Assembly: GCA_001792305.1 (NCBI GenBank)
Contig: MGGH01000022.1
Location: forward strand, 15,916 to 61,508
Origin: Candidatus Woesebacteria bacterium RIFCSPHIGHO2_01_FULL_39_23
GTDB lineage: Bacteria; Patescibacteriota; Microgenomatia; UBA8517
DNA length: 45,593 bases
Reading direction: 5' to 3'
This document shows, in pieces, positions 32,950 through 40,247 of the stretch; within the stretch, counting starts at the first letter, position 1, and each line of letters starts with the position of its first letter. The notes below the pieces were generated by a model that was given only the letters and a program-made list of their open reading frames with translations, ran no database searches and was not told the origin of the DNA. The translations under genes and the position numbers were made by a program.

Positions 32950-35325
32950 GAATGACCCGAAAGCCACGATATAACTTATTACTCCAAGCCAGTAAGCCGT
33001 ACTTATTCCCACCCCAATCGCGACAATAATCGCCAAGACCGACCCCATTACCGAAAATGCTCCATTGATCGACCACAACCATGGTTGGGAATTTTTAAAC
33101 TTACCCTCTGAAGCTCTCATCCCAACTCCAAACGGCATGCCCATGAAAAACCCTAATGACATAATGCTAATTAACGAAAATAGTATCTTCACAGTTTGAC
33201 TTTCGTTTCCTAACGATCTAATTCCGCCTGGTATCACCCAGCCCGAGACCACTAAAGCCGTCAACACTGCCAATAAAACAATCAAACTTCTTCTTTTAAC
33301 CATTTTCCCGACAAAAAACGCCTGAAAATAACTACCCAGACCCCCTGAAAGGAGTAACCCAAAAAGCACAACCGCCAAACTTAAAGTAGGTGTCCCAAGA
33401 AAAATCATGAGTCTTTGCATCTGAGATATTTCGACTAACATGTAGCCTAAACCTATCCCGGCAAAATAAATTGAAACATTCGTTGGCCCAAGGCTTAACC
33501 TTTTTCTCCCCATGACTGATGGCACTAATACAAATAGTCCACATAAAATGCTGACTAGTACAAATAACCGAACTAATAATTTGCTGGAATCCCCCAAAGC
33601 CGTACTCATCCGTGTTGCGTAATCACCACCCAAATTTAATTTCATCAGCTGGAAGAAAAACGGGTTGTCATCTGTCGGAGCTTTGATGTTTTCCTTAAAC
33701 TGATTATAAAAATCGTCACCCGTGGACTTATCCAACAGTTTATCGTACATTGCACTTGTACTCTCGTTTGGCGCATATAACATACCAAAACCTAAATCAT
33801 TACTTACTTTTTGAATTTTTTTGATGTCCGTGTCTGAAAATCCGTCCTTGCTGACAAGTAGTGTCGCCACACCATCGGGATCGAGATTGGAATACTTAGT
33901 GACTTTTTGCCATACCACAATCACGTTATTTTTCGGCTTGTCTACCCCAATTTCACTCAAGCCCGTTTTTGCCAAATCTACCAGTCGATAAACTTCAACA
34001 GGGAAGTCGTTGTAATACCACCTTGAGACCGTCAAAACACCAAGTGGCTTCAGGTGCTCCAAAAATAACTTCCACGCTTGGGTTGTATAAAGCCCATTCT
34101 CGGTGAGTGAATATGCACCAGTGGACGTTGCCGCCCAAGTATCAATCAAAGATAGTTGTATCAGGTCATACTTTCTATCGGACTCTGCTACAAAATTTCT
34201 CCCGTCACCAACAACCATTTCGACTTTAGGATTTTTATCCAAGTGCCCTGTAAAATTACCAAAAACAGTATTTACGGCATGAAAAATTTTTTCATTAATG
34301 TCCACTCCGACTATTTTCTTTTGGTCAAAAACGAGCCCTGTAAGAACATCTCTCCCCCCTCCCATCCCTATCACCAGAACTTCCGCATCGGTCTTTAAAT
34401 AGTGAGCAACGCTTGTAATGTCATATTTTAAAAAATCCAGTTTACTTAAATCCCCGTCAAATTTTGTCAGTGCTGTTCCAGCACCAGAGTCGATTAAAAG
34501 ATTTAGTTGATTCACTAAACTACCAGAGTATTTATCGCTTAGCCCCCAACCCAGTGGTTTTTCTAATCTATCCTTGTTACCCACTACCGTTATCCTTGAG
34601 TATGAATTCCACCCCTCCCATACCGGTTTTGGAGTAAGTCTGCCTTTGCTTATTCTTATCTGTACCAAAGGTTCTCCCTTCAGATTTGAAATAGCCGAAA
34701 CTAACGACAAAATAGTAAAAACTGCGATAAGCAAAATGTTTATTTTAACCAAATTACTCCCTGTCTTAACTCCAACGAAAGCCAGGGCACCAAAGCACGA
34801 TATTGCCGCCACCAACCAGCTTGCGGCCACTCCGTCTAAAAAGTTCATTACAAAAAGCAATAATAAGCACCCCAGAGCCGCCCCGCCTAGATCAGCAGCA
34901 TACATTTTCCCGGGGTCGCGACCCAACTTGGTCAATGCAAGCGTTATTACCATGCCACCAAATACAAACGGAATCGAGGAAAATAAAAAGGCGATAAAAA
35001 TACTGATTGGTGCTAAAGCATAAAGAGTGATTCCTAAACTTGAACTCAATGAGAAAAATAATGATCCCAAGACTGCGGATTGTCTTATCTGACTCTGGTT
35101 AAAACTGCTCATCTTCTTAAATACCAGTACGGCACCGGCAGACAACCCAAACATAGCTAGGCTAACAGCCATAAAGGCAAAGTGGTACATCATGGTTACG
35201 CTAAATATCCGAGTCAAAAGAATTTCATACATCAGCATAGCCATAGACATGAAGAAAATCCCTATACCATCTGTTTTAATTAAATTGTTTTTACCACCAA
35301 AAACTTTTGTATGATTTAAAGCCAT
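32929..35325 (-). CDS. Polytopic spermidine-synthase-like membrane protein
   Basis: A 798-residue protein. An N-terminal membrane domain (about seven helices, residues 20-215, with FMSMAMLMYEILLTRIF) is followed by a soluble Rossmann-type domain (about 225-560) with VIGMGGGRDV at 318-327, GVDINEKIF and VVGDGRNFV, and by a second membrane domain (about 590-795). This architecture matches the membrane-embedded spermidine-synthase-like proteins, which keep the fold but usually not the polyamine enzymology. Substrate unknown. Confidence 0.8.
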   Translation of the reverse strand: MALNHTKVFGGKNNLIKTDGIGIFFMSMAMLMYEILLTRIFSVTMMYHFAFMAVSLAMFGLSAGAVLVFKKMSSFNQSQIRQSAVLGSLFFSLSSSLGITLYALAPISIFIAFLFSSIPFVFGGMVITLALTKLGRDPGKMYAADLGGAALGCLLLLFVMNFLDGVAASWLVAAISCFGALAFVGVKTGSNLVKINILLIAVFTILSLVSAISNLKGEPLVQIRISKGRLTPKPVWEGWNSYSRITVVGNKDRLEKPLGWGLSDKYSGSLVNQLNLLIDSGAGTALTKFDGDLSKLDFLKYDITSVAHYLKTDAEVLVIGMGGGRDVLTGLVFDQKKIVGVDINEKIFHAVNTVFGNFTGHLDKNPKVEMVVGDGRNFVAESDRKYDLIQLSLIDTWAATSTGAYSLTENGLYTTQAWKLFLEHLKPLGVLTVSRWYYNDFPVEVYRLVDLAKTGLSEIGVDKPKNNVIVVWQKVTKYSNLDPDGVATLLVSKDGFSDTDIKKIQKVSNDLGFGMLYAPNESTSAMYDKLLDKSTGDDFYNQFKENIKAPTDDNPFFFQLMKLNLGGDYATRMSTALGDSSKLLVRLFVLVSILCGLFVLVPSVMGRKRLSLGPTNVSIYFAGIGLGYMLVEISQMQRLMIFLGTPTLSLAVVLFGLLLSGGLGSYFQAFFVGKMVKRRSLIVLLAVLTALVVSGWVIPGGIRSLGNESQTVKILFSLISIMSLGFFMGMPFGVGMRASEGKFKNSQPWLWSINGAFSVMGSVLAIIVAIGVGISTAYWLGVISYIVAFGSFSIFSRR

Positions 35326-35416
35326 CTATTCGTTAAAAGAAATCATAAACCATTAGTGCTGGTATTTCTTTGGTAAAAGTCTTCAAAAGAAAGAATGTTG
35401 TATGTTGTCAAGTTTG

Positions 35417-35441
35417 CGGAGGGTACAGGGGTCGAACCTGC
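35417..35441 (-). pseudogene. Orphan tRNA-Ser 3' end (T arm and acceptor strand)
   Basis: Leftward GCAGG-TTCGACC-CCTGT is a complete T arm, and ACCCTCC plus G is an acceptor 3' strand. Apart from two T-loop bases and the first T-stem base, this equals the 3' end of the tRNA-Ser(CGA) at 36793. No 5' half is found nearby. It begins 2 nt after the stop of the PD-(D/E)XK nuclease gene in the same direction. Confidence 0.75.
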
Positions 35442-35443
35442 TA

Positions 35444-35824
35444 TTAATTATTATTGACAGTATTAGGTTTAAGTACAACTTTTATTAAATCTTTATCGAA
35501 AGGCCTAATCGCCCTTCTATTAAATAGGCATTTTGTAAAAAGATACTCCTCGCCAGATTCTTTATAAACATAAAGCCAATCATAAGCATCGTGTTGTGTT
35601 TTTTTAACAACATAACCCATTGAATTTGAGTGAACACGTCTTAGATCTACATCTTTTTTACTAGAATATTTAATTTGCACTCTTTTTAAACCACTCCCTG
35701 AATCTATTACTAAATCGTAATGCGCAGACTCCGTTAGTGGGATTGAAACATCGTATCCATACTTAGTAAAAGTCGATATTGCCTGTGAAACAGCCATATC
35801 CCCCTTTCTTTGAGTTGTTCTCAC
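35444..35824 (-). CDS. Small PD-(D/E)XK endonuclease
   Basis: A 126-residue protein starting at GTG 35824, just after an in-frame stop. The N-terminal KGDMAVSQAISTFTKYGYDV, then HYDLVID (Asp37) and RVQIKYSS (Gln50, Lys52) give the D ... Q-x-K active-site variant found in the PF11645-like family that includes the intron-encoded homing enzyme I-Ssp6803I. It is placed between tRNA genes and ends against an orphan tRNA 3' end. Function as a homing or mobile-element nuclease is inference. A free-standing house nuclease is also possible. Confidence 0.7.
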   Translation of the reverse strand: MRTTQRKGDMAVSQAISTFTKYGYDVSIPLTESAHYDLVIDSGSGLKRVQIKYSSKKDVDLRRVHSNSMGYVVKKTQHDAYDWLYVYKESGEEYLFTKCLFNRRAIRPFDKDLIKVVLKPNTVNNN

Positions 35825-35871
35825 AAATTAATAATACTGGTATTGTATACCAATGTAAAGCCTCAAAAAGG

Positions 35872-35960
35872 CGGAGACGAGAGGATTCGAACCTCTGGTA
35901 ACCCTTGTAGGCTACACCGATTTTCAAGATCGGCCCGATCATCCGCTCCGGCACGTCTCC
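35872..35960 (-). tRNA. tRNA-Ser (TGA)
   Basis: Leftward class II tRNA. The acceptor GGAGACG pairs with CGTCTCC, the anticodon stem CCGAT/ATCGG encloses loop CTTGAAA, a long variable arm follows, and the T arm is AGAGG-TTCGAAT-CCTCT. CCA is not encoded. Confidence 0.95.
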
Positions 35961-35963
35961 GTG

Positions 35964-36049
35964 CGGTAGGGACAGGATTCGAACCTGCGCGTCCCTTTCG
36001 GGACAAAGGTTTAGCAAACCTTCGCCTTAGACCACTCGGCCACCCTACC
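35964..36049 (-). tRNA. tRNA-Ser (GCT)
   Basis: Leftward class II tRNA, 3 nt upstream of tRNA-Ser(TGA). The acceptor GGTAGGG pairs with CCCTACC, the anticodon loop is TTGCTAA, the variable arm is GTCCC-GAAA-GGGAC, and the T arm is GCAGG-TTCGAAT-CCTGT with one G/T pair. CCA is not encoded. Confidence 0.95.
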
Positions 36050-36113
36050 AAGTCGCTTGATTATACCAATATGAGAGTTGAAATTAAACAAAAAAGTGTA
36101 TAATGAATTTAAG

Positions 36114-36665
36114 ATGGCACAAAAAGAAAAACTTCAAAAAAAAGCTGCTACTCTTAAAAAACCTCAGCCAGAAGAGAACGAGCCGTTGGTCAAACAAGAA
36201 AAGATTTTGTTTACCTGGGCTGCACCCTCGAGGCCGTTTAAACGAAGAAATAAAGATTTTTATGCGACAGTAATCGCAATCGCAGCAATAGTTGGGCTTA
36301 TTGTTTTTTTGATTGACGGCTGGCTTCCTGTAATCCTTATTATTTCACTTGTTTTTCTTTTCTATGTAATGTCTTCAGTGGAACCGGAGGCTGTTAAGCA
36401 CGGTATTACGACCTGGGGTGTTAGGGTCGGAGGCGACCTGGTAGACTGGTTCAATCTGGGACGATTCTGGTTTTCAAGAAGATTTGACAACGACCTACTT
36501 ATTATTGAAGCAAATGCAATTGGCGGCAGAATTGAGCTTGTAATTAACCCAAAGGAAAAGACTAAAATAGAAAAGGTTCTCTCAAGATACCTAATTCATG
36601 AAGAGATACCACCATCCTCTTTAGACAAAGCCTCAAACTGGTTCTCTAAAAAACTCCCACAGTAA
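36114..36665 (+). CDS. Membrane protein of a CPR-type family
   Basis: ATG 36114 gives 183 residues. An earlier in-frame start would add 12 unconvincing residues. A basic N-terminus with LFTWAAPSRPFKRRNKDFY precedes two closely spaced transmembrane helices (about 53-92) and a C-terminal soluble domain (GVRVGGDLVDWFNLGRFWF to the end). It resembles proteins commonly seen in CPR genomes with membrane plus PH-like domains, but no function is known. Confidence 0.72.
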   Translation: MAQKEKLQKKAATLKKPQPEENEPLVKQEKILFTWAAPSRPFKRRNKDFYATVIAIAAIVGLIVFLIDGWLPVILIISLVFLFYVMSSVEPEAVKHGITTWGVRVGGDLVDWFNLGRFWFSRRFDNDLLIIEANAIGGRIELVINPKEKTKIEKVLSRYLIHEEIPPSSLDKASNWFSKKLPQ

Positions 36666-36713
36666 CCCAAGATTTTTAGATTAAATTCTGGTAAAATAGC
36701 CGTGTAAGTAAAT

Positions 36714-36786
36714 GCGTTCGTAGCTCAACGGACAGAGCGTCACGTTGCGGACGTGAAGGTTGTGAGTTCGATTCTCACCGGACGCA
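36714..36786 (+). tRNA. tRNA-Arg (GCG)
   Basis: The acceptor GCGTTCG pairs with CGGACGC through one T/G pair. The anticodon stem TCACG/CGTGA has loop TTGCGGA, giving anticodon GCG. The T arm is GTGAG-TTCGATT-CTCAC. CCA is not encoded. Most bacteria read CGN with an ACG (inosine) tRNA, so GCG is less usual. Confidence 0.93.
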
Positions 36787-36792
36787 CAGTAA

Positions 36793-36877
36793 GGAGGGTT
36801 GGCAGAGAGGACAATTGCGCGGGTTTCGAAAACCCGAGGGAGCAATCCCTACACAGGTTCGAATCCTGTACCCTCCG
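36793..36877 (+). tRNA. tRNA-Ser (CGA)
   Basis: The acceptor GGAGGGT pairs with ACCCTCC, the anticodon stem CGGGT/ACCCG has loop TTCGAAA, a long variable arm (AGGGAGCAATCCCT) follows, and the T arm is ACAGG-TTCGAAT-CCTGT. It is 6 nt after tRNA-Arg. The orphan 3' end at 35417-35441 matches its last 25 nt. Confidence 0.93.
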
Positions 36878-36881
36878 CCCA

Positions 36882-36907
36882 GTGCCCATAGTTTAATGGA
36901 GAAAACA
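36882..36907 (+). pseudogene. Orphan tRNA 5' end (acceptor strand and D arm)
   Basis: GTGCCCA TA is followed by the D stem GTTT, loop AATGGAGA and AAAC, all in tRNA spacing, then A at position 26. No matching acceptor strand TGGGCAC follows within the next kilobase. Instead the ATG of the next gene comes 2 nt later. The D-loop GGAG lies 7 nt before that ATG and can serve as its ribosome site. Confidence 0.55.
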
Positions 36908-36908
36908 A

Positions 36909-37355
36909 ATGATTAAAAAAGAATTACTTATATCAGGATCTTGTATCTACAAAAATTATGCAGGTAAAACCTTTTGGTTTATAGTTAAAAACGACGAAGA
37001 CAGCGGTTGGGAGCTACCCAAAGCTAGTGTTAGGCGCGGCGAGTCCTCCGTACGTACAGCCATCAGGGTCGCAGCCGAGCGGGGAGGTATGAAAGTGAAA
37101 GTAATTGAGGAGGCGGGAAGAGTAACGGGGGCTGTAGTTGTTTCGGGTAAACCGATTAGCCAGAAAACAATCTTTTATCTCATGGCACTTAAAGGGTTAG
37201 AAGGTGAAGCAATAGGCTATAGCAGTGAAACCTGGCTAGACTACACAAAAGTTGTCAAAAAACTGCATCTAAAAAGAGACAAAAGCATTCTCAAGTCTGC
37301 AAATAAATTACTAAAACATATTGCAAAATCAAAAACCAAGAAAAAAGATTTTTAA
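36909..37355 (+). CDS. Nudix-fold protein with degenerate active site
   Basis: A 148-residue protein with the Nudix fold pattern: strand with FWFIVKNDED, then GWELPKASVRRGESSVRTAI. The Nudix box is altered: the first Glu is present (RRGE), but REUXEE is RVAAER, so the main catalytic Glu pair is lost. The C-terminal end is Lys-rich (HIAKSKTKKKDF). It begins 2 nt after an orphan tRNA 5' end and its stop codon is directly followed by tRNA-Ser(GGA), so it sits exactly between tRNAs. It may bind rather than hydrolyse a nucleotide. Confidence 0.75.
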   Translation: MIKKELLISGSCIYKNYAGKTFWFIVKNDEDSGWELPKASVRRGESSVRTAIRVAAERGGMKVKVIEEAGRVTGAVVVSGKPISQKTIFYLMALKGLEGEAIGYSSETWLDYTKVVKKLHLKRDKSILKSANKLLKHIAKSKTKKKDF

Positions 37356-37445
37356 GGTGAGGTGCCGGAGTGGCCGAACGGGTTCGCTTGGAGAGCGAAT
37401 GTAGCCGCAAGGTTACCGTGGGTTCGAATCCCACCCTCACCGCCA
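37356..37445 (+). tRNA. tRNA-Ser (GGA)
   Basis: The acceptor GGTGAGG pairs with CCTCACC, the anticodon stem TTCGC/GCGAA has loop TTGGAGA, the variable arm is TGTAGCCGCAAGGTTACC, and the T arm is GTGGG-TTCGAAT-CCCAC. The CCA end is encoded (37443-37445), unlike the other tRNAs here. The Hint gene begins 2 nt later. Confidence 0.96.
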
Positions 37446-37447
37446 AT

Positions 37448-38296
37448 ATGAATCAAAAAGGATTTATAAACATTTTATTGATTGTAGTTATCGCTGTGCT
37501 TGCTGGTGCTGGTGTCTTTCTTATTGCAACTCGGCAAACTACACCATCTACACCAATCCCAACCCCAAGTGCTACCCCCATCCCCACACCTTCACCAACT
37601 CTTACACCAACACCCACTCCTGTACCAAACGGCGAAAAGATAATTAGGAAAGTGGGCGAAAAGGAAATTTCCTTCTTGATACAAAAAATTAATCCAGATA
37701 ACGTTGAAGGCCTTTGGTTTGAAGTATATCCGATTGAAAGGCCAAATGATCCTGGCACTCCGAAAACTTTATATGTCGGCGATGATATAGGGTATGCCTG
37801 CGAGGGCGTATCAGAAAAACTTATAAGCATCAATTTTGCTGCTCAGACAATAACTTTTAACAAAGTTGTTGGGCAACCGCCTTATGATGGTGGATGTCCA
37901 ATTTGTCTTGCCGGTAACTCGCTCATTGACACGCCGTCTGGGTTAATTCCGGTAAAAGACTTACAAGTTGGCATGTTGATTTGGACAACCGATAAGGCTG
38001 GTTATCGTATTTCTGGAATTGTTACCAAAACCTCAAAAGTACCTGTACCGCCAACCCATCAAATGGTTCATTTGGTTCTTAAAGACGGCCGAGAATTGTT
38101 CGTTTCCCCCAAACATCCAACCGTTGATGGACGCGCTGTTGGAGAACTCGCACCAAGCGATGTATACAATGGCGTTTCTGTTGTAAGCACCGAGCGCGTT
38201 CCTTACGATGAAAAAGCAACATACGATATACTGCCGTCTGGCGATACTGGATTCTATTGGGCCAACGGTATTCTTATGGGTAGTACGCTTCGCTAG
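37448..38296 (+). CDS. Membrane-anchored Hint-domain protein
   Basis: ATG 37448 gives 282 residues. Earlier in-frame codons are tRNA sequence. An N-terminal anchor (GFINILLIVVIAVLAGAGVF) precedes a Pro/Thr linker (about 32-60), a beta domain (about 62-148) and a Hint domain from CLAGNSLIDTPSGLIPVKDL to TGFYWANGILMGSTL. Cys1 of the Hint block and the H of KHPTVDGRAV are present, but the intein end HN plus Ser/Thr/Cys is absent. It might cleave itself or have lost activity. No host protein is interrupted. It is the first gene after tRNA-Ser(GGA). Confidence 0.8.
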   Translation: MNQKGFINILLIVVIAVLAGAGVFLIATRQTTPSTPIPTPSATPIPTPSPTLTPTPTPVPNGEKIIRKVGEKEISFLIQKINPDNVEGLWFEVYPIERPNDPGTPKTLYVGDDIGYACEGVSEKLISINFAAQTITFNKVVGQPPYDGGCPICLAGNSLIDTPSGLIPVKDLQVGMLIWTTDKAGYRISGIVTKTSKVPVPPTHQMVHLVLKDGRELFVSPKHPTVDGRAVGELAPSDVYNGVSVVSTERVPYDEKATYDILPSGDTGFYWANGILMGSTLR

Positions 38297-38525
38297 AAGC
38301 CGCCAAAGAAAAACTTAAAACGTCCAATCCGAAAGGGTCGCTTCTCCGCCAGAGACGGACAGGTGCGGCGGACGGGGAGTATGGGGGGAATTCTGCCCGC
38401 CCTACAAATTTTTGGGCGAAATCTGTTCGAATTTTTTCGAACGCACACCGCGGCAAAATAAGAATGGGACAGGAGATAAGGAAACCTTAAGAATTGTCAA
38501 GACAGGGGAACGGACAGGTCAGGTT
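38297..38525. other. GC-rich 229-nt spacer with imperfect GGACAGG repeats
   Basis: GC content is clearly higher than in the flanking genes. GACAGG recurs at about 38359, 38468, 38501 and 38513, two of these close to the FkbM gene start. I find no gene. It may be a leader or part of a small mobile element. Confidence 0.35.
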
Positions 38526-39521
38526 ATGAATACAAAAAAAATACTACAAGGAATTTATAGAGCGGTGATATTTATTTTAGGAAGATATGGAATTGGAGGA
38601 TTTCATCTAATAAGAGTTGCTCATTGTTTTGTACGTAGAAAATTGATATCGAATTTTATCTTCGTTCAAGGACATAAAATGTTTTTAGATTCTAAAGATT
38701 CATTGAACTTATCTATTAATAATGGTGTCTTTGAAAAATTTGAAACCGAACTTATTAAGAAGGAAATTAAACAGGGTAATATTGTTTTAGATATTGGTTC
38801 AAACATTGGATACTATACTCTAATATTTGCCAAGCTTGTGGGGTATAATGGGAAAGTTTTTGCTTTCGAACCAGATCCCACAAATTTCGCTATACTCAAA
38901 AAGAATATTGAAATTAATGGCTATAAAAATGTTGTGTTGATAAACAAAGCAGTTTCAAATATAACGGGAGGGCTTAAATTGTTTTTGTGCGAAGATAATA
39001 AGGGAGATCACAGGATATACGATTCAAAAGACGGTAGAAAATCTATTGAAATAGAAAGTGTAAGAATAGATGATTATTTTAAAAATCTAAATAACAAAAT
39101 CAATTTTATTAAAATGGATATTCAAGGAGCGGAATATGATGCTCTTAAAGGGATGTGCCGTTTTCTAAATAGAAATAAAAATGTAAAAATAATTACTGAG
39201 TTTTGTCCTATAGGACTTAAAAGATCAGGTGTAAAACCAATTGAATTCTTAAAATTGCTTCTTAGATATGGGTTCAAAATTAGCGAGGTAAATGAAGCAA
39301 AAAATAAAGTTATTCCAATTGATACACCTAGTTTGTTATTAAATGAATTAAAAGAATATACATTTAAAAAGGAGAATTTTACAAATCTTTTATGCGAAAA
39401 GCCATTATCGAAGCCGAGTCGAATACACGTACGATCATGGGAGTGGACACGATTAGAAATCATGCGTAGCCGCAAGGTTACCAGAGGTTCGAATCCTCTC
39501 ATCTCCGCTAAGCCGCAATAG
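38526..39521 (+). CDS. FkbM-family methyltransferase with tRNA-derived C-terminal tail
   Basis: ATG 38526 gives 331 residues. Class I methyltransferase motifs: VLDIGSNIGYYTLIFAKL (about residues 87-104), VFAFEPDP, and IKMDIQGAEYDALKG typical of FkbM. FkbM enzymes methylate sugar hydroxyls. The catalytic domain ends near NLLCEKPL (about residue 290). The last residues, from about 305 (SRKVTRGSNPL), are encoded by tRNA-like DNA, so the gene end has been replaced. AT-rich compared with its neighbours. It overlaps the convergent comF by 14 nt. Confidence 0.85.
   Translation: MNTKKILQGIYRAVIFILGRYGIGGFHLIRVAHCFVRRKLISNFIFVQGHKMFLDSKDSLNLSINNGVFEKFETELIKKEIKQGNIVLDIGSNIGYYTLIFAKLVGYNGKVFAFEPDPTNFAILKKNIEINGYKNVVLINKAVSNITGGLKLFLCEDNKGDHRIYDSKDGRKSIEIESVRIDDYFKNLNNKINFIKMDIQGAEYDALKGMCRFLNRNKNVKIITEFCPIGLKRSGVKPIEFLKLLLRYGFKISEVNEAKNKVIPIDTPSLLLNELKEYTFKKENFTNLLCEKPLSKPSRIHVRSWEWTRLEIMRSRKVTRGSNPLISAKPQ
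39439..39507 (+). pseudogene. Broken tRNA-Ser 3' half inside the FkbM gene
   Basis: Anticodon-like loop TTAGAAA on a stem with one C/A mismatch, variable arm GTAGCCGCAAGGTTACC identical to that of tRNA-Ser(GGA), T arm AGAGG-TTCGAAT-CCTCT, acceptor strand CATCTCC plus G. The 5' acceptor strand and most of the D arm are missing, although GGAGTGG survives. The nominal anticodon would be AGA (Ser). It cannot fold as a full tRNA. Confidence 0.75.
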
Positions 39522-40194
39522 TCAATCCCCAAATGTTTTTAAAGCCTCCCTTTTTTAAAACCCTGGCTGCCTCTTTCATTGTCGAGCCTGTTGTATAAAC
39601 ATCGTCGAATAGAATAATCAGTAATCTGTAATCGGTGGTTAAAGACTGGTGAGAAACAATCTCAAATGCATCTTTAATGTTTACACTGCGTTCTAACCTA
39701 TTTAACCTTGTCTGATGCTTGGTATCAATGACCCTTTTTAAAAGATCGGGTTCAAACCTACAATCCATCTTTAAAGCAACAATTTTTCCAAGCTCGGCTG
39801 CTTGATTGAAACCACGCCAGTTTTGACGCCGTCTATGGAGAGGAATTGGAACTAAAAGGCAATTACTTAGTTGGCTTACGGTTAATTGGTTTGTTTTTAA
39901 ACGTTCCACTGTTAACAAAGCCAGTTCTTTCGCAATATCCGAGGCAAAATTAAACTTAATCTTTAAAATCGCACGTCTTATCACACCTTCGTATTTCCAA
40001 ATCGAAATTAGTGCCTTTAGTGGTATTTTATCTTTACAAAAGGTATGGGTCAATCCGTTTCTGGTTGGTAACCCACAGCCAGAACATAAAGAGTAAGAGA
40101 GTGCCACTTTTGTAAGACAAAATTTACAGATGTATTTACCGAATCTTCCACACTCTAAGCATTTTTTAGGAAAGAGTAAATCGAGAAAATCCAC
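39508..40194 (-). CDS. comF: ComF family phosphoribosyltransferase-like protein
   Basis: A 228-residue protein with an N-terminal zinc ribbon (CLECGRFG, CKFCLTK, CSGCGLP) and a phosphoribosyltransferase domain with LVPIPLHRRRQNWRGFNQA and the PRPP loop LFDDVYTTGSTMKEA near residue 200. ComF proteins are needed for natural competence in several bacteria, which fits the pilus locus here. It lies downstream of ssrA on the same strand, beyond a terminator. Confidence 0.9.
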   Translation of the reverse strand: MDFLDLLFPKKCLECGRFGKYICKFCLTKVALSYSLCSGCGLPTRNGLTHTFCKDKIPLKALISIWKYEGVIRRAILKIKFNFASDIAKELALLTVERLKTNQLTVSQLSNCLLVPIPLHRRRQNWRGFNQAAELGKIVALKMDCRFEPDLLKRVIDTKHQTRLNRLERSVNIKDAFEIVSHQSLTTDYRLLIILFDDVYTTGSTMKEAARVLKKGGFKNIWGLTIAA

Positions 40195-40211
40195 TAACTT
40201 ATTATTCTACT

Positions 40212-40236
40212 AAAAAACCCCGATATAAGATCGGGG
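40212..40236 (-). terminator. Rho-independent terminator of ssrA
   Basis: Leftward CCCCGAT (40236..40230), a short loop and ATCGGGG (40224..40218) form a 7-bp GC-rich stem followed by six T. It lies 12 nt after the tmRNA 3' end. Confidence 0.85.
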
Positions 40237-40247
40237 TTCGACTTTAG

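Noticed and set aside
36882-36907. Complete tRNA with the Nudix gene as intron
   Set aside because: No acceptor strand TGGGCAC or T arm pairing with this 5' half is found downstream, so only a fragment is claimed.
37453-37833. Leftward frame opposite the Hint gene
   Set aside because: Gly/Val-rich antisense of the Pro-Thr linker. The sense strand has anchor and Hint motifs.
39439-39507. Functional tRNA-Ser(AGA)
   Set aside because: The 5' acceptor strand and D arm are missing and the anticodon stem has a mismatch. AGA is also unusual for bacterial Ser.
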